Source: Nostocoides sp039812405 (GTDB lineage: Bacteria; Actinomycetota; Actinomycetes; Actinomycetales; Dermatophilaceae). Taken from it: a stretch of 6,386 nucleotides of DNA. Under the pieces are notes generated by a model. That model was not told the DNA's origin. It saw nothing but the letters and a program-made list of their open reading frames with translations, and searched no databases. A program made the position numbers and the translations under genes. The stretch is from the NCBI GenBank assembly GCA_039812405.1, contig JBDIAL010000215.1, forward strand, positions 1 to 6,386, read 5' to 3'. Shown one piece after another: positions 1 through 4,902 of this stretch; position 1 is the first letter of the stretch, and each line of letters opens with the position of its first letter.

Positions 1-32
1 CGGTAGCGCGGGTTCGAATCCCGTCGGGGCTA
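1..32 (+). tRNA. 3' end of a tRNA gene (5' part outside the window)
   Basis: Bases 8-24 form a T arm: stem GCGGG, loop TTCGAAT, stem CCCGT, with four Watson-Crick pairs and one G-T wobble. The next seven bases, CGGGGCT (25-31), are the 3' strand of the acceptor stem and A32 is the discriminator base. No CCA is encoded, which is common in actinobacteria. The anticodon lies outside the window, so the amino acid cannot be named; the acceptor 5' strand should read about AGCCCCG. A terminator hairpin follows at once, and an integrase gene is nearby, so this tRNA is the likely integration target of the element to its right. Confidence 0.85.
7..29 (+). repeat. tRNA-derived direct repeat, copy 1 (candidate attachment site)
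   Basis: This 23-base stretch of the tRNA 3' end recurs at 89-111 with a single difference (A18 against G100). Phage-like tyrosine integrases commonly recombine at the 3' end of a tRNA gene, and the integrase gene ends about 140 bases away. Which of the two copies is the active crossover site cannot be told from the window. Confidence 0.6.
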
Positions 33-40
33 CGCGAGAC

Positions 41-77
41 GACAGGACCCCCGGCCGACGTGGCCGGGGGTCCTGTC
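41..77 (+). terminator. Strong hairpin terminator after the tRNA
   Basis: Bases 41-56 and 62-77 are perfect inverted repeats giving a 16-bp, very GC-rich stem around the five-base loop GACGT. It begins nine bases after the tRNA end and so probably ends tRNA transcription. No clear T run follows, as is usual in actinobacteria. Being symmetrical, it could also stop leftward transcripts coming from the integrase gene. Confidence 0.8.
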
Positions 78-88
78 ACGGCGGAGGC

Positions 89-114
89 CGCGGGTTCGAG
101 TCCCGTCGGGGTCG
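89..114 (+). repeat. tRNA-like direct repeat, copy 2 (candidate attachment site or tRNA remnant)
   Basis: This copies the T arm (stem GCGGG, loop TTCGAGT, stem CCCGT) and the start of the acceptor 3' strand (CGGGG) of the tRNA at 1-32, then diverges to TCG. The sequence upstream of it (78-88) does not resemble the tRNA beyond one base, so it is not a complete second tRNA. It could be the displaced end of the original target, a scar of an earlier insertion, or an attachment site carried by the element. Confidence 0.6.
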
Positions 115-120
115 CTCGGT

Positions 121-167
121 AGAAACGGGCTCTGACCAGCGGAAACGCTGAGTCGGGGCCTGTTTCT
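121..167. repeat. Nested inverted repeat at the 3' end of the integrase gene
   Basis: The outer arms AGAAAC (121-126) and GTTTCT (162-167) are perfectly complementary. Inside them CAGCG (137-141) and CGCTG (146-150) close on a GAAA tetraloop, extended by GAC (134-136) with GTC (152-154) after one bulged base. The structure lies between the second tRNA-like repeat and the integrase stop. It may be the integrase terminator on the minus strand or part of the recombination site; nothing here decides between them. Confidence 0.45.
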
Positions 168-1377
168 CATTTCCGTCTGAAGGGCACGATTTCGGCCGCG
201 TCCCGTCTACGTCCCGTCGCAGCTCCGGCCGCGGCGTCGAGAGCCACTGTGCGGGCCGCGTCCATCGCGTCGGCGACCGTGTCGAGCCGGTCGGGAAACA
301 AATGCCCGTAGAGGTCCAGGGTCATCGTCGCGGACTTGTGTCCGAGCATCTGCTGAACGACCTTCACGTCGGCACCGGCTGCGATCGCCAGGCTCGCCGC
401 GGTGTGCCGGAGCGCGTGCGGCGTGAGCCCGTCGAGGCCGACATCTGCGGCCGCCTGGTCGAAGACGGCGCGCTGGAAGGTGCGCGACCGCATCGGCGCG
501 CCGGCCTTCTCGCCGCCGAACACGAGCGCGTCGGCAGGCTTCCCTGCGACATGCGCGGAGAGTGGGTCGATGAGAAACCGGGGCACCGGGACTTCCCGGC
601 GCTCGTGATTCTTGGGATCGCTCGCCACGACATGCCCGTCCACGACCACGAATGTCTCGACGATCGAGGCGCGACGCCGCATCAGGTCGAGCCGTCCGAC
701 GCGAAGCCCGGCGAGTTCGCCCCATCGCAGGCCGGTGTAGGCGAGGAACAGCACGAGAAGCCGGTACGCCGCCCGGTCGGCATCTGTGGTCGAGGCGTAC
801 TTGCTCACCGGGATCGCTGCACAGGCGTCGGCAAGATCGGCCACCTGCTCGTGGGTCAGGTAGCGGCGCTCCTTCGACTGGACCCGCGGAAGCGCCACTC
901 CTTCGGCAACGTTGCGGGCCAGCCGGCCGTCCTTGACTGCCGAGCCGAGGACCTGGGACAGCACGCGGTAGACCTTGCGGACCGTCGCGGCCGACCGCTC
1001 GGCGGACAGTTCCGCCACCCACTTCTGGATATCAGCGTGCCGCACTTTGGCCAGCTCGACTGTGCCCCAGCGAGGGATGACATGGACGTCGAGGATGCTG
1101 CGATAGCGCGCCCGCGTGGTCGGCTTCAGTTGCACTTGGACGTCAAGCCAGTGCTCGGCCCAGACGCCCACGGTGATGCGACCCGCCTTGGGGTCGACGT
1201 ACGACCCGGTGAGCTTGCTGGCCTCGACTCGGTGAGGCGGCGGTCCGCGTCGCGCTTGAGCCGGAAGGTCTCGGTGCGCTCCCTGCCGGTCTCGGGGTTG
1301 ACGTAGCGCAGGCACCAGAGCACGGCACCCGGCGTCCCGTCCTTGTTGGTGCGCTGCCGCTTCTGTACGTGTGCCAT
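167..1377 (-). pseudogene. int: Tyrosine recombinase (phage/ICE-type integrase), interrupted by a one-base frameshift
   Basis: Site-specific recombinase that would insert and excise the element at the tRNA 3' end. The gene starts at ATG 1377-1375, preceded by a Shine-Dalgarno-like GGAAGGG ten bases upstream. The first 50 codons (MAHVQKRQRT... to ...RRLTE) are in one frame and the remaining 352 in another. Adding one G between 1228 and 1227 restores the expected join ...RRLTE-VEASKLTGSYVDP... and gives a protein of about 403 residues, normal for the family. In that numbering the arm-type DNA-binding part comes first, the core-binding (SAM-like) domain covers roughly 60-150, and the catalytic domain roughly 170-380. 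All the expected catalytic residues are present: Arg218 (TGLRWGE), Lys256, His321 and Arg324 (HALRH), His347 (LGH) and the nucleophile Tyr357 (DLYGH). As read, a shortened product could start only within the second frame and would lack the arm-binding domain. A sequencing error is a real alternative. Confidence 0.9.
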
Positions 1378-1383
1378 CGGGGA

Positions 1384-1631
1384 TCAGCCCTTCCGAGGTG
1401 CGGGGATCACCGGTCGAGTGGCGAGCCGCTGCTCGCGGATCCAGCGGCGCAGGTCCCGACCGTGGTGCAGAGCCTGCGTCCGATCTTGAAGAACACCGGC
1501 CCGGTCTTCATCTGGCGCCACCAGCGCACGGTGTTGTCTGAGGTCATCAGGATCTCAGCGACCTCCGACAAAGTCAGGAGCTCGTCGTCGTGCCGCTCGT
1601 GAAACGGGGTAGTGTGGGTGTTGGTGGACAT
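1384..1631 (-). pseudogene. Excisionase-like helix-turn-helix protein, C-terminus frameshifted
   Basis: Small DNA-binding protein of the MerR/AlpA-like excisionase type, expected to steer the adjacent integrase toward excision. The start ATG at 1631-1629 has a GGAGG Shine-Dalgarno five bases upstream. Residues 18-53 (LLTLSEVAEILMTSD..., then VRWWRQ, then FFKIGRRL) carry the winged-helix motif. As written the frame runs on to a stop at 1409-1407, giving 74 residues with an atypical Cys/Ser-rich tail. Adding one G in the run at 1457-1455 gives the family-like ending GDLRRWIREQRLATRP... and a stop at 1386-1384, for 82 residues in all. The restored stop lies six bases before the integrase start and its last codons overlap the integrase ribosome site, so the two were probably translated as a coupled pair. 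Even the shifted version keeps the helix-turn-helix, so partial function is possible. Confidence 0.8.
1388..1394 (-). promoter_or_regulatory. Ribosome binding site of the integrase
   Basis: On the minus strand GGAAGGG lies ten bases before the ATG at 1377. It sits inside the last codons of the frame-restored excisionase gene, which supports translational coupling and supports this ATG over any start in the second integrase frame. Confidence 0.5.
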
Positions 1632-1636
1632 GGTTG

Positions 1637-1641
1637 CCTCC
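1637..1641 (-). promoter_or_regulatory. Ribosome binding site of the excisionase-like gene
   Basis: GGAGG on the minus strand, five bases before ATG 1631. It decides the start: the open frame extends upstream to 1769, but the extra 46 codons have no ribosome site and no family-like sequence. Confidence 0.7.
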
Positions 1642-1680
1642 GCGTTGTTGGGAACTACCCTCGGGAACAGCAACCGCCTA

Positions 1681-1693
1681 CCGATCGAATCGG
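1681..1693. promoter_or_regulatory. Palindrome in the divergent control region (candidate operator)
   Basis: CCGAT-CGA-ATCGG is a perfect five-base inverted repeat with a three-base centre. It lies 50 bases upstream of the excisionase start in a 161-bp gap between divergent genes, where a repressor site is expected. The link to the XRE protein is inference only. Confidence 0.35.
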
Positions 1694-1737
1694 ACATCTG
1701 TGGAGAACCACCGACGGCTGCTCTAACAGCCAGGTGT

Positions 1738-1762
1738 GCCGGACCCCCGATTTCACTCCGGC
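1738..1762. repeat. Inverted repeat in the divergent control region
   Basis: GCCGGA (1738-1743) and TCCGGC (1757-1762) are exact complements, 13 bases apart. The spacing suits a dimeric regulator site or a weak hairpin. It lies just upstream of the probable XRE gene promoter. Confidence 0.3.
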
Positions 1763-1786
1763 GTGTCACACCCGAACGGGTATGGT
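1763..1786 (+). promoter_or_regulatory. Probable XRE gene promoter with overlapping operator palindromes
   Basis: TATGGT at 1781-1786 fits the actinobacterial -10 pattern TAnnnT. The GTG at 1793 falls seven bases downstream, about where transcription would start, so the message may be leaderless or nearly so. No convincing -35 is seen. Two small inverted repeats abut or overlap the -10: GTGT-C-ACAC (1763-1771) and ACCCG-AA-CGGGT (1770-1781). Such an arrangement is typical of autorepression by an XRE-family protein, but binding is not shown by sequence alone. Confidence 0.45.
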
Positions 1787-1792
1787 CGAGGC

Positions 1793-2380
1793 GTGGATGT
1801 GGCTCAGCTCATCCTCTCGGCGCGACAGGGTGGCGGACTGACGCAGGAACAGCTCGCGAAACGGGCAGGCACCTCGCAGGCGGCACTGTCGGCATACGAG
1901 CGCGGCCTGAAGACCCCGACGCTCGCGGTGGCCGGGCGCATCGTCGAAGCGGCGGGATACCGGCTCACTCTGACTACTGGGGTCCACTTCGTCCAGCACA
2001 CCGCGAAGGGTGCCCGGCCTTTCTGGGTGCCCGACCGCCTCTGGCGTGGCCGGCTGCCGGAGTGCTTCGCGACCGTCAGCCTCCAAGACCACGCCTACCT
2101 GCGGGGCGTCACTCGCCTGTCTCTTCGGCGGCGGCCGTCCCGCCGGCGGATGTACGAACTGCTGCTTCGCAACGGATTCCCCGAAGAGCTGCGCGACTGG
2201 ATCGACGGCGCGCTCCTGGTGGATCTCTGGGAGGAGTTGAAGATTCCGAGGCCGATCCGGGAGGCGTGGCAGCCCGCCGTCGACCTCGCGGGGAACGGTC
2301 CCCTCGCCTTCCCGGTCTACCGCGGCTCGCCTGAACAGCGCGATGTCGACGGCCTCAGCCTCACCCCGTTCGTTGACTAG
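1793..2380 (+). CDS. XRE-family helix-turn-helix regulator with a conserved-looking C-terminal extension
   Basis: Probable transcription regulator, possibly the antitoxin- or immunity-type controller of the element. With the GTG start at 1793 the protein is 195 residues. Residues 1-60 are a classic XRE/HTH_3 domain: helices around TQEQLAKRAG (17-26) and the recognition helix around SQAALSAYERG (28-38), then TPTLAVAGRIVEAAGYRL. Residues 65-165 form a second region, with RRRPSRRRMYELLLR followed by DGALLVDLWEELKIPRPIREAW. I recognise this layout from actinobacterial regulators but cannot assign it a function. The last 30 residues look unstructured. The GTG at 1793 fits a leaderless transcript; an alternative GTG at 1799 has GAGG seven bases upstream and would give 193 residues. 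The open frame extends further up to 1736, but that stretch is the promoter. The gene is divergent from the excisionase, converges on the DUF3800 gene, and is intact. Confidence 0.85.
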   Translation: MDVAQLILSARQGGGLTQEQLAKRAGTSQAALSAYERGLKTPTLAVAGRIVEAAGYRLTLTTGVHFVQHTAKGARPFWVPDRLWRGRLPECFATVSLQDHAYLRGVTRLSLRRRPSRRRMYELLLRNGFPEELRDWIDGALLVDLWEELKIPRPIREAWQPAVDLAGNGPLAFPVYRGSPEQRDVDGLSLTPFVD

Positions 2381-2409
2381 ATGCATGCACAGTTGTCGGC
2401 GTCGGTAGG

Positions 2410-2415
2410 TATAGT
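2410..2415 (+). promoter_or_regulatory. Possible -10 element in the gap after the XRE gene
   Basis: TATAGT fits the -10 pattern well and lies 30 bases beyond the XRE stop. A -35-like TTGTCG (2393-2398) is present, but its 11-base spacing is too short for a normal pair. If active, it would make only a transcript of about 60 bases ending at the hairpin at 2455-2476. Weak evidence. Confidence 0.2.
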
Positions 2416-2444
2416 GAACGCTGTAGGACGCCTTCGGGCCTCCC

Positions 2445-2484
2445 GCACCGCCTTCGGCCCCGCAGATGCGGGGCCGTCGTGCTT
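2445..2484. terminator. Hairpin terminator between converging XRE and DUF3800 genes
   Basis: CGGCCCCGC (2455-2463) and GCGGGGCCG (2468-2476) make a perfect nine-bp stem with loop AGAT. Outer bases GCAC and GTGC (2445-2448 and 2479-2482) can extend it with internal mismatches. A short run, GCTTT, follows on the plus strand. It lies 75 bases after the XRE stop and 18 bases beyond the DUF3800 stop, so it can end transcription from both sides. Confidence 0.75.
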
Positions 2485-2493
2485 TCCGCGTCC

Positions 2494-3192
2494 CTATGGC
2501 ACCCAGACGTAGTGCACGAGGATCTGGTCGCGGATCGTGTCCCAGAGGTCTTTGATAGCCGCAGCCTCGCGCGGGTCGGGGTTCAACACGGCCGCACGTC
2601 GCATGGTCACGAAGGCGACCATGTCGGTCGCCTGAATCATTCGACTCTCGTGAGACGGCGTGAAGTGGATGGTATCGATGATCCGGTCGAGCTTCATCGG
2701 AGTGGATGTCGGTGTCCGCCACTCACGGTAGTTGGCCAACAGCCGCCGGTGGCGGTCGTCCTCGTGGTACTCATCGCAGATCACAAGGGCGAGCTTGTCG
2801 TCCGCCCGCGCTACCGACTGGACCTTCTCCAGGATCTTGGTCAGCACGACTGTGTACGGCGGGAAGGGGTTGGCGTACTTCGCCTCCTGGGCCGGCACGT
2901 CCAGCCCGCGCATGACGATTCGCACACCGCTGTCCGCGATGAGTTTGAAGACCTCGTGGAACACCTGAACGCGCTGCCTGGGAAAGAGGCCGCTCCACGC
3001 ATCCTTTCCGTGGAAGACCTCATAGCCGTGCAACTCCTGCCGAGTCGCGAGCGTGTCGTGTTTCGCCGCCAGCGACCTCACATAGGTGTCGAGCGCCACC
3101 GTCAGGTCGCGGACCTGCTCGGGCGTAGCGATCAGCGCCACTATGTAGAAGTACTTCTTGTTGAAGGACTCATCAACGTAAGCAAGGAGCAT
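2494..3192 (-). CDS. DUF3800 domain-containing protein
   Basis: A 232-residue protein of the DUF3800 family. The N-terminal signature AYVDESF (residues 4-10) is diagnostic. Further family-like blocks are ELHGYEVFHG (53-62), the central LALVICDEY (134-142) and the C-terminal SRMIQATDMVAF (183-194). The spaced acidic residues D7/E8, E54, D140/E141 and D190 fit the view that the family has an RNase H-like nuclease fold, but the biochemical role is not established as far as I know, and catalysis here is inference. No signal peptide or membrane segment is visible, so it should be cytoplasmic. The ATG at 3192 is the first start after an in-frame stop at 3201-3199; the ribosome site is weak (GGGAG about 14 bases upstream). 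It begins 51 bases after the relaxase/helicase stop on the same strand and is probably cotranscribed with it. It is intact and is the clearest cargo gene of the element. Confidence 0.85.
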   Translation of the reverse strand: MLLAYVDESFNKKYFYIVALIATPEQVRDLTVALDTYVRSLAAKHDTLATRQELHGYEVFHGKDAWSGLFPRQRVQVFHEVFKLIADSGVRIVMRGLDVPAQEAKYANPFPPYTVVLTKILEKVQSVARADDKLALVICDEYHEDDRHRRLLANYREWRTPTSTPMKLDRIIDTIHFTPSHESRMIQATDMVAFVTMRRAAVLNPDPREAAAIKDLWDTIRDQILVHYVWVP

Positions 3193-3243
3193 CAGGGGTC
3201 AAGTCTCCCATTCGTGGCCGACAACCTCCGGGCAGAACGCACC

Positions 3244-4893
3244 TCAGAAGCCGATCCCGTGTCCAGGTGCGGGCGACGGCGGCCGGTAGGTCGGCTCCTC
3301 ATGCGGACGCGGCGGGGCCGGTGGCCTGATCGCGGGGCGACGATTCGAGGCGTACCGAGCGTTCGGCCCGTAGCGCTCGATGTCTTCGGCAGCGCGTTGA
3401 GCGGCGTGTGCCGGACCGAGGTCCGCACGATCACGACCGAACACCGCGATCCACTGGTTACGGGCGTCCTCGACAGTGTCGGCAACCATGTGCGCGGTGT
3501 TGTGCTCGCGTCCTCGGGTCATGCCGACGTAGGCCGAGGCTGCTCCGGTGTGCTCGCTGACGATGACGTGGGAGACCGGCACGGTGGAGCCTTGCGCGCC
3601 GTAGGCGGTGGTGGCGTAGGCAAGCTCGACATGCTGACGCACGTACGCGGCCGACAGGACACGCTTGCCGGCCTCGCCCTGCACGGTGAGGGCACTGCCC
3701 TCGGCGGCGATGACGGTCCAGGTCTCGCGGTTGGCGACGTCGGCGTCGCGGTCGTTGCGTCGGGTCGCGACCCTGTCTCCAATGCCGATGCGCTCGCCGG
3801 CCGCGGTCACGACCTCGTCCGTGACCGCGCCTGTGGTCGCCTGGACCCGGTGAACGATTGAGTTGATCTTGCCGACCTCCTCGCGGGTGTCGGCGACGAC
3901 GAGGTGGCCTTGCGCGGCGCGCAGCGCCATCTGCTGCTGACGTTCGACATCGCTGGCGTGGACCACGATCTCGCCACGACGGAGCAACTCGTCGAACACC
4001 TCGCCCGGCTTCTGGCCGCGGCGCATCCGCAACGACAAGGCGGCGTAGGCGGGGTCGGCGAAGCGGCGAGCTGTGTCGAGTTCCGTGACTCGGTTGGGCG
4101 CGTACCGCACCGCGAGGTCGAGGACTCCCCCTCGACCAACTGCCGGGAGCTGATGCCGGTCACCTACCAGCATCAGCTTGAGCCCGGCCTCGTCGGCCAG
4201 GGTGAGCAGCGCTCGTGCCGTGTCCTGATCCAGCATCCCGGCTTCGTCCACGACCAGCACATCGCCCGAGCGCATGCGAGCGGCAACCTCAGGCGTGGTG
4301 GCGACGCGGGTCCAACGTCCGTCGTCGTCCCACTGGAAGCCGTGTTGGTGCAGGAGCCAGGCTGCGGAGTAGGACGCAGCTCCGATCGCGCCTTCGGCGA
4401 CCTGGGCGGCCTTCTTGGTCGGCGTGACCACCACCATCCGATGTCCCTCATCCAGAGTCCTGCCCCGGAGGGCGGCCAGTTGGGTGGTCTTCCCCGACCC
4501 GGCCGCACCCTCCAGGACCGCGATCGACTTGGCCTCGGCACGGGTGGTGATGCGGTCGACGATCTCGTGCTCGACGGCAAGCACGTCGGTCGAGGTCAGG
4601 TTGCGGACGTGTTCGGGTACGTCGGTACTGCCGAGCAGCGGGCGCGATGCCGCGACGACTCGCGCGGTGAGGTCTTCGGCCAGCTCGCGTCGTACGGCGC
4701 CGTCGACGGCTGCACCCGTGGCTGCCAGCAGACGCTCGACCTCACCACGGGCGTCGGCGGCGTTCCAGGCCGAACGTCGCGCACCGAGACGGACCAGTGC
4801 GACGTCGACCAGTCCGTTGCGGTCGAGCGACCCCGTGCGCAACGGCGCAACGTCAGCGGCAACGGACGGGGCGGTGTAGCCGAGTTCGTGCAA
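3244..4893 (-). CDS. Helicase half of the split MobF relaxase (RecD-like, SF1)
   Basis: This 549-residue portion is numbered from a TTG at 4893, 10 bases past the in-frame TAG. It has all the main SF1 helicase motifs: Walker A GAAGSGKTT (129-137), Walker B VLVVDEAGM (212-220), motif III GDRHQLP (244-250), TAYGAQGST (429-437) and the arginine-finger motif YVGMTRGR (455-462). It should be an ATP-driven DNA helicase if made. The TTG is a poor start: GAGGAG abuts it with no spacing, so it may be translated only by read-through or reinitiation after the TAG. The first 120 residues are the linker and pre-helicase domain seen in full-length relatives. The C-terminal 40 residues are proline-rich and end in GIGF. 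Confidence 0.8.
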   Translation of the reverse strand: MHELGYTAPSVAADVAPLRTGSLDRNGLVDVALVRLGARRSAWNAADARGEVERLLAATGAAVDGAVRRELAEDLTARVVAASRPLLGSTDVPEHVRNLTSTDVLAVEHEIVDRITTRAEAKSIAVLEGAAGSGKTTQLAALRGRTLDEGHRMVVVTPTKKAAQVAEGAIGAASYSAAWLLHQHGFQWDDDGRWTRVATTPEVAARMRSGDVLVVDEAGMLDQDTARALLTLADEAGLKLMLVGDRHQLPAVGRGGVLDLAVRYAPNRVTELDTARRFADPAYAALSLRMRRGQKPGEVFDELLRRGEIVVHASDVERQQQMALRAAQGHLVVADTREEVGKINSIVHRVQATTGAVTDEVVTAAGERIGIGDRVATRRNDRDADVANRETWTVIAAEGSALTVQGEAGKRVLSAAYVRQHVELAYATTAYGAQGSTVPVSHVIVSEHTGAASAYVGMTRGREHNTAHMVADTVEDARNQWIAVFGRDRADLGPAHAAQRAAEDIERYGPNARYASNRRPAIRPPAPPRPHEEPTYRPPSPAPGHGIGF

Positions 4894-4902
4894 CTCCTCG
4901 AC

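Noticed and set aside
302..1306. A 334-codon plus-strand open frame opposite the integrase
   Set aside because: Antisense shadow of the integrase, whose own frame holds all catalytic residues.
1766..2722. A 318-codon minus-strand open frame opposite the XRE gene
   Set aside because: It runs through the terminator and into the DUF3800 gene in another frame and has no domain, whereas the plus-strand frame has a clear helix-turn-helix.
2479..3861. A 460-codon plus-strand open frame across the DUF3800 gene and helicase end
   Set aside because: It crosses two minus-strand genes with clear family motifs and has no ribosome site or recognisable domain.
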